Assembly: GCA_947487205.1 (NCBI GenBank)
Contig: CANKVU010000017.1
Span: forward strand, 1-64,000
Origin: an uncultured Paracoccaceae bacterium
GTDB taxonomy: Bacteria; Pseudomonadota; Alphaproteobacteria; Rhodobacterales; Rhodobacteraceae
DNA length: 64,000 nucleotides
Reading direction: 5' to 3'
This document shows, one piece after another, positions 1 to 7,919 of the stretch (position 1 is the stretch's first letter; every line of letters starts with the position of its first letter). The notes beneath the pieces were generated by a model that was not told the DNA's origin, ran no database searches, and saw only the letters and a list, made by a program, of their open reading frames with translations. A program made the position numbers and the translations under genes.

Positions 1-139
1 TCGCCCCGCGCGGCCGAACCACGTCTGCACCTCGCGACTGCGTCGAGAGCCGGACGCAAGAGGGGCGGGAGTTCCGAATGCCCGATATCGTCGGAGACCC
101 GGGAATGACGCGCCATCGCCCGCCGTCAATCCGAGGCCG

Positions 140-319
140 ATGGCGCGTGCCATCCGGATCGACCGCAAGCTGAACGCGACCGCCGTGATCGATGTCCCGA
201 CCGTCCTCTGGCACTATGACGACAACCACCATAACCCCCACACGACACGCGACGAGCTGACACCGTGGGAGTGTCACCAGCGGGAAAAAGAGGATCAAAT
301 CCTGAATAGCGTTCATTGA
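140..319 (+). CDS. possible small hypothetical protein, 59 aa
   Basis: I do not recognise this protein. An ATG at 140 opens 59 codons ending in TGA at 317-319, and the frame stays open upstream to base 2, so it could also be the 3' end of a longer gene cut by the window edge. From the ATG on, third positions are mostly G or C, as in the real genes nearby. The product is soluble, with an Asp/His-rich middle (about residues 26-36), and is rich in charged residues near its end. There is only a weak AGG upstream. It converges on the ABC ATPase gene. It could also be a decayed gene remnant. Confidence 0.35.
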   Translation: MARAIRIDRKLNATAVIDVPTVLWHYDDNHHNPHTTRDELTPWECHQREKEDQILNSVH

Positions 320-509
320 TAAACAAGGATCATCGGGGCGCAGTTCAACACAATGGCGTCCTCGAAGGCTCCGGGCTCCTCTTTACAGGTGAAGCGGGTA
401 GACGTTTACCTCCCAACGCGGATGAGCGCGCGATAGGAGGAATCAACGTCGTACCATTTGGTCGCCCCGTCTTCCTTCTATTGCAGTGCAGCGACGAGCG
501 CGCCGGCGA
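320..509. other. intergenic, no recognisable gene
   Basis: This stretch lies between the possible small ORF and the end of the ABC ATPase gene. It is less GC-rich than the surroundings near 320-480. The frames that run through it have no clear third-position bias, and I see no obvious terminator or RNA gene. Confidence 0.5.
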
Positions 510-1616
510 TCACCGTCCCGTTACGGTTTGTCTTGGGTTTCTGCCGCAGCGGGGGAATACGAAGCATCGGTCACGCCGGATAGCGAGCCACATGGGCGTG
601 CCCGGAACCGGCAGAAAGACCGAAGGCACCGTTGCGCTCATCACGCCTCCCTCATCGAGGCGGAACTCCACCAGGCTTTCCTTGCCGATGAAGCGCGACC
701 GGGTCACCACGGCACGGGCGGGGGTGCCGTCCTGCGCCGTGGGGTTCGGCCCCCGCCCCGCCCGGTCGAAGTCAATGCGGACATGCTGGGGGCGGATCAC
801 GATGTCCACCAGCGTCCCGTCGGCGACGCCCGGTGCCAGGAACTGTCCAAAGGGCGTGTCTGTCAGGGCCCCATTCACTTCGCCCTCGATCACGTTGATA
901 TCGCTGAAGAACGCAGCCGCCGCCCGATCGGCGGGATTGTTGTAGATGTTGTACGGCGCGCCGCGTTGAACGATCCGCCCGTCCCGCATGAGCGCGATCT
1001 CGTCAGCCATGCGCATTGCTTCCTCTGGCTCGTGGGTGACGAGGAGGACCGCCGCGCCCTCTTCCTTGAGGATACCCAGCGTTTCGTCCCGGATCCCGTC
1101 GCGCAGACGGTTGTCCAGCCCCGAGAACGGCTCGTCCATCAGCATGACGCGAGGGCGTGGTGCCACTGCCCGCGCCAGGGCGACGCGCTGTTGCTCGCCG
1201 CCCGACAATTCGTGCGGGTAGGCGTCGACATACCGATCGAGTTTCACCCGCGCCAGCAACTCGATCACCCGCGCCCGCTTGCGCGCTTTCGGCCCACGAA
1301 GGCCGAAGGCGACGTTGTCATGGACGGATAGATGCGGAAAGAGCGCAAAGTCCTGAAAGATCAGGCCGACGCCTCTTCGCTCGGGCGGAACCACGGCGCC
1401 CTGCCCCGCGACTGGGCGGCCATCGATGCGGATTGCGCCACGCTCGGGGGTCTCGAGCCCCGCGATGGCCCGCAAGGTCGTCGATTTTCCGCAACCCGAG
1501 GGTCCCAGAAGGCACAGGACCTCTCCGGCCGCGACCGAAAGTGTCACGTCGTCAACGACGCGGCGCCCGTCGAAAGCGCAGCAAAGATCCCGGATTTCAA
1601 GCCGCGGTTCGCCCAT
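510..1616 (-). CDS. ABC transporter ATP-binding protein, FbpC/PotA-like
   Basis: ATP-hydrolysing subunit of an import ABC transporter, probably for ferric iron or another small solute. In the 368-residue product the Walker A GPSGCGKST is at 38-46, the Q-loop Gln near 88, the signature LSGGEQQ at about 137-143, Walker B MLMDEP at about 158-163 and the H-loop His near 195. Residues from about 230 on form a TOBE-like accessory domain of the CUT/FbpC class. I start at the MGEPRLEIRD methionine because the ATP-binding fold begins there; an in-frame start exists 15 codons upstream. No permease or binding-protein gene is adjacent on the right, so the partners are either left of the window or elsewhere. 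The substrate is not decidable from this sequence. Confidence 0.85.
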   Translation of the reverse strand: MGEPRLEIRDLCCAFDGRRVVDDVTLSVAAGEVLCLLGPSGCGKSTTLRAIAGLETPERGAIRIDGRPVAGQGAVVPPERRGVGLIFQDFALFPHLSVHDNVAFGLRGPKARKRARVIELLARVKLDRYVDAYPHELSGGEQQRVALARAVAPRPRVMLMDEPFSGLDNRLRDGIRDETLGILKEEGAAVLLVTHEPEEAMRMADEIALMRDGRIVQRGAPYNIYNNPADRAAAAFFSDINVIEGEVNGALTDTPFGQFLAPGVADGTLVDIVIRPQHVRIDFDRAGRGPNPTAQDGTPARAVVTRSRFIGKESLVEFRLDEGGVMSATVPSVFLPVPGTPMWLAIRRDRCFVFPRCGRNPRQTVTGR

Positions 1617-1704
1617 CTGAATGCCCGACAAGATCGATCGGACGGGAGCTAGCAGCGACACCCCTCCCTCGCAAGCGGCCCGTGCCAGCCGGCCGAAGCC
1701 CGGC

Positions 1705-2487
1705 TCATAGGGTTACGTTCACCGCCCCTCCGTCGAGGAGGACGTTCTGCCCGATCATGAACCCGGCGTGGGTGGAACACAGGAATGCGCAGGCGGCCCC
1801 GAATTCAGCCGCCGTACCGTAGCGGCGCGCGGGGATTGTCGATTGACGCTCCGCGCGGGCATCGGCGATATCGATCCCCTTCTCCTCCGCCACGCCGGTG
1901 TCGAGTGCGGTGGCGCGGTCGGTGTCATGGATGCCGGGGAGGAGGTTGTTGATCGTCACCCCGTTCGGCGCGACCTGACGTGCAGTTCCGGCGACGTAGC
2001 CGGTCAGCCCCGCCCGGGCTGAATTCGACAATCCGAGGACCGGGATCGGCGATTTCACGGATTGGGAGGTGATGTTGACTACCCTGCCCCAACCCCGCGT
2101 CATCATGGCGGGAAGGCATGCCTTCATCAGGGCAATGGGCGTCAGCATGTTCGCGTCGAGGGCGGCGATGAAGTCCTCGCGGTCCCATTCGGTCCACATC
2201 CCCGGCGGCGGACCGCCAGCATTGGTGACGAGTATATCCGGCTCGCCGGCTGCGTCGAGTACGCGCGCGCGCCCGTCCGGGGTCGTTATATCGGCGGGAA
2301 CCTCGGTGACCGATACGCCGAAATCCGACCGTATGGCATCTGCCGCTGTCGCGAGTGCCCCGTCCCCCCGGGCGTTCATCACCAGATCGACACCCGCCTC
2401 CGCAAGAGCCCGGGCGCAGCCGCGGCCAAGGCCCTTCGACGAGGCTGTGACCAGCGCCCGCTTTCCCGCGATTCCCAGATCCATCAT
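1705..2487 (-). CDS. atypical SDR family oxidoreductase
   Basis: A Rossmann-fold short-chain dehydrogenase/reductase-like protein of about 260 residues. The nucleotide-binding turn (TASSKGLGRG) is near the N-terminus, and NAGG follows after about 85 residues. The catalytic region is degenerate: where classical SDRs have YxxxK, this protein reads LSNSARAGL, so both the Tyr and the Lys are replaced. This matches the subgroup often annotated as 3-oxoacyl-ACP-reductase-like SDRs without the canonical tetrad. The start is one of two adjacent ATGs (2487 or 2484), preceded by GGAAAGGGG. It lies 88 bases upstream of the ABC ATPase on the same strand. The substrate is unknown and classical SDR chemistry should not be assumed. 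Confidence 0.85.
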   Translation of the reverse strand: MMDLGIAGKRALVTASSKGLGRGCARALAEAGVDLVMNARGDGALATAADAIRSDFGVSVTEVPADITTPDGRARVLDAAGEPDILVTNAGGPPPGMWTEWDREDFIAALDANMLTPIALMKACLPAMMTRGWGRVVNITSQSVKSPIPVLGLSNSARAGLTGYVAGTARQVAPNGVTINNLLPGIHDTDRATALDTGVAEEKGIDIADARAERQSTIPARRYGTAAEFGAACAFLCSTHAGFMIGQNVLLDGGAVNVTL

Positions 2488-2620
2488 TGCCCCTTTCCAT
2501 GACGCCCCTACACGGTGTAGCGCGACGGCCCGGCGTGGCGACCGGGGAGGCGCGGCGCTTGGCTCAAAACCGCCACGCGTGCCGATTGCGGGCATTGCCG
2601 CGGCTCTCTATATCCCGCCT

Positions 2621-4228
2621 ATGCTCGACCGATCGCATAACGCCGCGCCGCTGCCGCCGGAAATCGCCCGGCGGAGGACCTTCGCCATCATCTCGCATCC
2701 CGATGCGGGCAAGACCACGCTGACCGAGAAGTTCCTGCTCTATGGCGGCGCGATCCAGATGGCCGGACAGGTCCGCGCGAAGGGGGAGGCACGGCGGACG
2801 AGGTCGGACTTCATGCAGATGGAGAAGGACCGGGGCATTTCCGTCTCGGCCTCGGCAATGTCGTTCGAATTCGGCGAATACCGCTTCAATCTGGTCGACA
2901 CACCGGGCCACTCGGATTTCTCCGAGGACACGTACCGCACCCTCACGGCCGTCGATGCAGCGATCATGGTGATCGACGGGGCCAAAGGCGTGGAAAGCCA
3001 GACCCGCAAGCTTTTTGAGGTCTGCCGCCTTCGCGACCTGCCGATTCTGACATTCTGCAACAAGATGGACCGGGAAAGCCGTGACACTTTTGAGATCATC
3101 GACGAGATCCAGGAAAATCTTGCCATTGATGTCACTCCGGCCTCGTGGCCGATCGGCATGGGCCGGGACTTCCTCGGCTGCTACGACATCCTGAACGACC
3201 GCCTGGAACTGATGGACCGCGCCGATCGGAACCGGGTGGCGGAATCCGTGCGACTGAACGGGCTCGACGATCCGAAAATGGGCGATCACGTCCCCCCTCA
3301 CCTGCTCGGCAAACTCCGTGAGGAGGTCGAGATGGTGCGGGAACTGATGCCGCCTTTCGACGCGCAGGCGCTTCGGGACGGGACCCTTACGCCGATCTGG
3401 TTCGGGTCCGCCATCAACTCCTTCGGGGTCAGGGAACTGATGCAAGGGATCGGCCAGTTCGGCCCCGAACCGCAACCGATGCGTGCCGATCCGCGGCAGG
3501 TTGCCCCGGGCGAGGAGAAGGTCGCGGGCTTCGTCTTCAAGGTACAGGCCAACATGGATCCGAAGCACCGCGACCGCGTCGCCTTCGTCCGGCTGGCCAG
3601 CGGGCATTTCAAGCGGGGCATGAAGCTGACCCATGTCCGGACCAAGAAGCCGATGGCGGTCGCTAGCCCGGTCCTTTTCCTCGCCTCGGATCGTGAACTT
3701 GCCGAGGAAGCCTGGGCGGGGGACATCATGGGGATACCCAATCACGGGCAGCTCCGCATCGGCGACACCCTGACCGAGGGCGAAACGCTGCGCGTTCAGG
3801 GAATTCCGTCCTTCGCACCGGAGCTTTTACAGAATTGCCGGGCCGGCGATCCGATGAAGGCCAAGCACCTCGACAAGGCGCTCATGCAATTCGCCGAAGA
3901 AGGGGCGGCCAAGGTGTTTCGCCCGACCTTGGGGGCCGGGTTCGTCGTCGGCGTCGTCGGTGCATTGCAATTTGAAGTTCTGGCTAGTCGCATCGAGGGC
4001 GAATACGGTCTACCCGTGCGCTTCGAACCCTCTCAATTCACCTCGGCCCGCTGGGTGCGGGGGGCCAAGGACAAGGTGGAGGCGTTCGCGCAGGCCAACA
4101 AGGGTCACATGGCGCGCGACAACGACGACGATCTCGTCTATCTGACACGGCTTCAATGGGACATCGACCGGGTGGAGCGGGACTGGCCGGACGTGACGCT
4201 GACCGCCACCAAGGAGATGATGGTCTAG
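2621..4228 (+). CDS. prfC: peptide chain release factor 3
   Basis: GTPase that recycles RF1 and RF2 from the ribosome after termination. The 535-residue product has the G1 loop SHPDAGKTT at about 25-33, the switch II motif DTPGH, and NKMD for guanine specificity. An EF-Tu-like domain 2 and the RF3 C-terminal domain follow, and the length fits the family (about 530). I start at the ATG opening MLDRSHNAAP, because an upstream extension in this frame overlaps the SDR gene on the other strand and looks random. It is a stand-alone gene, convergent with the VWA gene. Confidence 0.95.
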   Translation: MLDRSHNAAPLPPEIARRRTFAIISHPDAGKTTLTEKFLLYGGAIQMAGQVRAKGEARRTRSDFMQMEKDRGISVSASAMSFEFGEYRFNLVDTPGHSDFSEDTYRTLTAVDAAIMVIDGAKGVESQTRKLFEVCRLRDLPILTFCNKMDRESRDTFEIIDEIQENLAIDVTPASWPIGMGRDFLGCYDILNDRLELMDRADRNRVAESVRLNGLDDPKMGDHVPPHLLGKLREEVEMVRELMPPFDAQALRDGTLTPIWFGSAINSFGVRELMQGIGQFGPEPQPMRADPRQVAPGEEKVAGFVFKVQANMDPKHRDRVAFVRLASGHFKRGMKLTHVRTKKPMAVASPVLFLASDRELAEEAWAGDIMGIPNHGQLRIGDTLTEGETLRVQGIPSFAPELLQNCRAGDPMKAKHLDKALMQFAEEGAAKVFRPTLGAGFVVGVVGALQFEVLASRIEGEYGLPVRFEPSQFTSARWVRGAKDKVEAFAQANKGHMARDNDDDLVYLTRLQWDIDRVERDWPDVTLTATKEMMV

Positions 4229-4235
4229 GTCGCAT

Positions 4236-4255
4236 CCCCGGGCCGAGGCCCGGGG
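4236..4255. terminator. hairpin between convergent genes
   Basis: A perfect 9-base inverted repeat, CCCCGGGCC and GGCCCGGGG, is separated by two bases and lies 7 bases after the prfC stop. There is no T-run on either side. Its place between the convergent prfC and VWA genes suggests a bidirectional transcription end, but this is inferred from position and structure only. Confidence 0.5.
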
Positions 4256-4271
4256 ACGGAGATCTGAGGCG

Positions 4272-5423
4272 TCAGGCCCGGCGACGGCGCAGCGCGCCGA
4301 GCCCGCCGACGGCCATCGCCAACAGCCAGGCCGAGGCGGGCAGCGGGATCGGTGCCGGAACCTCACCGCTGCCGGGTTCCTCCCCACCGGATTCCCCCCC
4401 GCCGGTCTCGCCTGCGCCGAAATCGTCGCGTTCGGTCGCGACGATGGAACCGTCCACGAGAGCGTAGGTGTCGAATACGTCGAGGGCGGCGCCGGTGCGC
4501 GTGAACATCACGTCGAAGACGAAGCTCCGCTCGGCGGAGCGATCGAAATCACCGATCGCCCGGTCGCCGTCGCAGGTGCCGGTATCGGCGGAAACGCAGG
4601 TCACGGCGATGTCGAACGCATCGGTCGCATTTCCGAGATCGCCGATCGTCACCTCGCCGTATTCGGCAAAGCCGAGTTCCACCCCGGTCGTGATGGCCTC
4701 GATGATCGTCGCCGGATCGGTTGTGGCGTCGTAGGCGGTACCGCCGAGTTCCTCGACACTGGAGGTCAGGCCGAACCCGCCACTGAAATCGAGGCCGAGC
4801 AGCGAGACGTTCGCCGCCTCAAGGCTCGCGATGACGTCGGCGTCGCTTTGCGTCTCGGTACCGCCATCCTTGAATGACGCATCTCCGAGCGCGATCGCGA
4901 AACGGCTCGAACCCGCGCGCCAGCTGGCGTTGTCCGCCGCGTCCTTCACCGCCGAATTGCCCAGTTCAGGGGAGTCTCCACCGCCGCCCCCGTCGGGATA
5001 GCCAATATCATAAGCCTCGAGCGCAGAGATCGTCGTCGCGTCGTCGGCTAGGTCCGAATCCACCCCGTCAAAACCCGGGGCCGGAGGGACGTCATTGTAG
5101 TATCCCAACCCCGACCGCAGGTTCCCACCGCCCGAGAACGACGACAAGCCGGCAAGGATATCACTCGCAGCCGTCTTCGCTGCGGCAATTTCGCCGCTCA
5201 TGGATCCGGTGGTATCAATGAGGAACATCACGTCCAGCAAGGCGTCCGAGGGGGCACCTTCGCTGATCGTCACTGTTTTCCTTACGGTGGCGCTCTCGCC
5301 CACTGCGAGGGACTGCGCGAACGAGGCCGGGTCTATCGTATCGGCTGTCGCATGCTGCGACATGCCCGCCGCTGCGATCCCGGCGAAAAGCGGCATATAT
5401 CTGAAATCGACGTGTTTCTTCAT
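4272..5423 (-). CDS. secreted von Willebrand factor A protein with VPLPA-CTERM-type sorting signal
   Basis: The 383-residue product begins with an N-terminal signal sequence (about 1-28). A VWA domain has its metal-ion-dependent adhesion site DTTGSMS at 70-76. A low-complexity Gly/Glu spacer follows, then a C-terminal motif (PIPLPASAWLL), a hydrophobic helix and an RRRR tail. That tripartite end is the PEP-CTERM-like VPLPA-CTERM signal known in Rhodobacteraceae and processed by an exosortase/rhombosortase-like system. I start at MKKHVDF because it gives the signal peptide and has a GAG-rich ribosome site just upstream. It probably acts at the cell surface or in matrix adhesion. No sorting enzyme gene is in the window. 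Confidence 0.85.
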   Translation of the reverse strand: MKKHVDFRYMPLFAGIAAAGMSQHATADTIDPASFAQSLAVGESATVRKTVTISEGAPSDALLDVMFLIDTTGSMSGEIAAAKTAASDILAGLSSFSGGGNLRSGLGYYNDVPPAPGFDGVDSDLADDATTISALEAYDIGYPDGGGGGDSPELGNSAVKDAADNASWRAGSSRFAIALGDASFKDGGTETQSDADVIASLEAANVSLLGLDFSGGFGLTSSVEELGGTAYDATTDPATIIEAITTGVELGFAEYGEVTIGDLGNATDAFDIAVTCVSADTGTCDGDRAIGDFDRSAERSFVFDVMFTRTGAALDVFDTYALVDGSIVATERDDFGAGETGGGESGGEEPGSGEVPAPIPLPASAWLLAMAVGGLGALRRRRA

Positions 5424-5793
5424 CTCGACTCTCACCAAGCTGTTGACGGAAAGTCGGGGTCGCACCCCTGCCGGCGAAGATTGTTATGTGCACCAGAATG
5501 GATTTATTAAAATTGATCGAATATCCCCGACGGTGCGTTCAAGATTACGTGTTGAGGGCGTTGCCGCAAGCTAAAATTTGGTAAACTAAATTCGGCCGCG
5601 GCCATCACGTTGGCTCCCCCCGTTTTCCGACCTTATGCGCTTAGGCCAAGGCTGTCCGACCAGCCTTCAGATTGACGAAGCACTCGGGAGTCTGTAGCAG
5701 ATCTTGCGATCGCGATGCGCGCGATCAGATGCAGGGACGTTCAGACCAGCGTCCCACGAAACGGCGGCCCGCAGCCGTCAAGACGGGACGTAC
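5424..5793. other. AT-rich divergent intergenic region
   Basis: This 370-base region separates the divergent VWA and helicase genes. Bases about 5485-5595 are clearly AT-richer than the rest of the window, as expected for promoters firing in both directions. I cannot pick single -35/-10 boxes with confidence, and I see no open frame with coding character. Confidence 0.5.
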
Positions 5794-7206
5794 ATGACGA
5801 AATTTTCCGATCTGAAACTGGGCCCGAAGGTCCAGAAGGCCATCGACGAAGCCGGCTATACCGAGCCGACGCCCATCCAGGCTCAGGCCATTCCGGCGGC
5901 ACTGGACGGCCGCGATGTTCTCGGTATCGCACAGACCGGAACGGGCAAGACGGCCTCGTTCACGCTTCCGATGATAACGCAGCTTGCCCGCGGGCGGGCG
6001 AAGGCGCGGATGCCGCGCAGCCTCGTGCTGGCGCCGACGCGCGAGCTCGCGGCCCAGGTTGCCGAGAACTTCGATACCTACGCCAAGCACGTGAAGCTGA
6101 CGAAGGCTCTCCTGATCGGCGGCGTCAGCTTCAAGGAGCAGGATGCCCTGATCGACAAGGGGGTCGATGTCCTGATCGCGACGCCGGGACGGCTTCTCGA
6201 CCATTTCGAGCGCGGCAAGCTGCTGCTGACCGACGTGAAGATCATGGTCGTGGACGAGGCGGACAGGATGCTCGACATGGGGTTCATCCCCGATATCGAG
6301 CGTATCTTCTCTCTCGTGCCGTTCACGCGGCAGACCTTGTTCTTTTCAGCGACCATGGCGCCCGAGATCGAGCGGATCACGAACACCTTCCTGTCGAGCC
6401 CGCACCGCGTGGAGGTCGCCCGCCAGGCGACCGCGTCGGAAACGATCGAACAGGGCGTCCTGATGTTCAAGGCATCCCGCAGGGACCGGACGTCGAGCGA
6501 GAAGCAGCGGGCCCTGCGCGCCCTGATCGATGCCGAGGGCGATCGGCTGACCAACGCGATCATCTTCTGCAACCGCAAGATCGACGTAGATTCCGTTGCG
6601 AAGTCGCTCAAGAAGCACGGGTATGACGCCGCGCCGATCCATGGCGATCTAGAGCAGTCGCAGCGCACGCGCACCCTCGACGGGTTTCGCGCCGGGGACC
6701 TGAAGTTCCTCGTCGCCTCCGATGTCGCGGCGCGCGGGCTCGACGTGCCGTCCGTCAGCCACGTCTTCAACTTCGACGTCCCCAGCCACGCGGAAGATTA
6801 CGTCCACCGGATCGGCCGGACCGGGCGTGCCGGGCGGGATGGTAAGGCCATCATGATCTGCGCCTCATCGGACGAGAAGAACCTCGTGGACGTGGAGCGG
6901 CTCCTCCAGACGGAAATCCCGCGGCTCGGGGATCCGGTTTCAGAACCTGCGCCGGTTTCCGAACCTGCCTCAGAGCCGGTGCCTGCGCCCCAGTCCATGC
7001 CGGCCCCCGAGCCGGAGCCGGACTCGCCCCCCTCCCAGGCGGAGGCGGATACGTCGAAGCCGAAGCGCGGCCGGGGCGGTCGCAATCGCAAGGGGCCAGG
7101 TGAAAAGCCGTCGCAATCCGGCCGTCGTGATGAACCGGTCGTCGGAATGGGCGATCACCTTCCCGGCTTCATCGAGAAGAGCTTCGAGGAACGTCTCGCA
7201 AGCTGA
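5794..7206 (+). CDS. rhlE: DEAD-box ATP-dependent RNA helicase, RhlE type
   Basis: RNA-unwinding helicase acting in ribosome assembly and RNA turnover. The 470-residue product has the Q motif (GYTEPTPIQ, about 21-29), Walker A (AQTGTGKT, about 46-53), DEAD (VVDEAD), SAT, and the motif VI HRIGRTGRAGR. After the two RecA domains comes a low-complexity tail with repeated Pro/Glu/Ala units, a basic KRGRGGRNRKG patch that probably contacts RNA, and the end MGDHLPGFIEKSFEERL, which looks like a short helix. I start at MTKFSDL, where homology should begin; an upstream TTG gives an unlikely extension. It is a monocistronic gene. Confidence 0.9.
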   Translation: MTKFSDLKLGPKVQKAIDEAGYTEPTPIQAQAIPAALDGRDVLGIAQTGTGKTASFTLPMITQLARGRAKARMPRSLVLAPTRELAAQVAENFDTYAKHVKLTKALLIGGVSFKEQDALIDKGVDVLIATPGRLLDHFERGKLLLTDVKIMVVDEADRMLDMGFIPDIERIFSLVPFTRQTLFFSATMAPEIERITNTFLSSPHRVEVARQATASETIEQGVLMFKASRRDRTSSEKQRALRALIDAEGDRLTNAIIFCNRKIDVDSVAKSLKKHGYDAAPIHGDLEQSQRTRTLDGFRAGDLKFLVASDVAARGLDVPSVSHVFNFDVPSHAEDYVHRIGRTGRAGRDGKAIMICASSDEKNLVDVERLLQTEIPRLGDPVSEPAPVSEPASEPVPAPQSMPAPEPEPDSPPSQAEADTSKPKRGRGGRNRKGPGEKPSQSGRRDEPVVGMGDHLPGFIEKSFEERLAS

Positions 7207-7256
7207 TCCCGGCTACGACGGAGATTGCCTAAAGTTAGAGACAAGGCGCGCTGGTC

Positions 7257-7916
7257 ATGAACGCGCTGCAGCTTATGCTCGCGCGCATGTTTCGCTTCGC
7301 CTTCCTGATCTCGCTGTTCGCTCTTCCGGTGGCCGCCGAGGATCTTTGCCGTGCAGACATCAATTCGACAGAGCTTCTGATCGACCGTGATGCCCTGGGC
7401 ACGAAACCGGGAACGACGACATTGCGGGAAAGGGCAACGGGCTGGCCGGCCCGCGGTCTTAATAGGCTTCGCGGACGCTTGCCGATCTGCGACAGCGGGA
7501 CCCTATTCTCGTTTCTGTCCAACGAGGCACCGGCCGAGGATGTCGCCGGCTATTGTCTGTCCCCCGACCCCACCTTGGGGTACGTGCTTGTCCCGGGCGA
7601 ACGGGATTATCGCGGACGATGTGCGAGGACCACATGTGAGCGGGTCGCCGCAGTCGGAAACGGCGCCGCCTCGGTCGCGGGGCGCGCAACGGATCTGGCG
7701 ACCGGGCGGCGCGCGGACCAGAGCCGCGCCGACGCGGTCGTCCATTCTTCCGGCGCGGCCATCCTGACCGGATCTGCCACCTCCGTGCTGGCCGCACTCG
7801 GCTCCGGTGCCAGTTCGGCCATGACGATGGCCCTAGCGGCGCCGGCGGTCGCGGGTGCCGCCGCCGTCAGCGTGGTTGCCGTCGGCGGCGCCGTCTACCT
7901 GTGCCGCGCTGATTGA
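7257..7916 (+). CDS. hypothetical exported protein, 219 aa
   Basis: I do not recognise a family. The N-terminus carries a hydrophobic signal-like segment (FAFLISLFALPVAAEDLC), and cleavage after the AxA-like VAA would leave a Cys-containing mature protein. The middle has several Cys residues and a polar stretch. The last 70 residues are an Ala/Gly/Val-rich hydrophobic region that could be a membrane hairpin. The start is uncertain: the ATG at 7257 has a weak AAGG upstream, while the ATG at 7287 gives a cleaner signal peptide. It follows the helicase gene by 50 bases on the same strand, and its stop lies 3 bases from the end of the convergent rnj. Confidence 0.6.
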   Translation: MNALQLMLARMFRFAFLISLFALPVAAEDLCRADINSTELLIDRDALGTKPGTTTLRERATGWPARGLNRLRGRLPICDSGTLFSFLSNEAPAEDVAGYCLSPDPTLGYVLVPGERDYRGRCARTTCERVAAVGNGAASVAGRATDLATGRRADQSRADAVVHSSGAAILTGSATSVLAALGSGASSAMTMALAAPAVAGAAAVSVVAVGGAVYLCRAD

Positions 7917-7919
7917 CCC

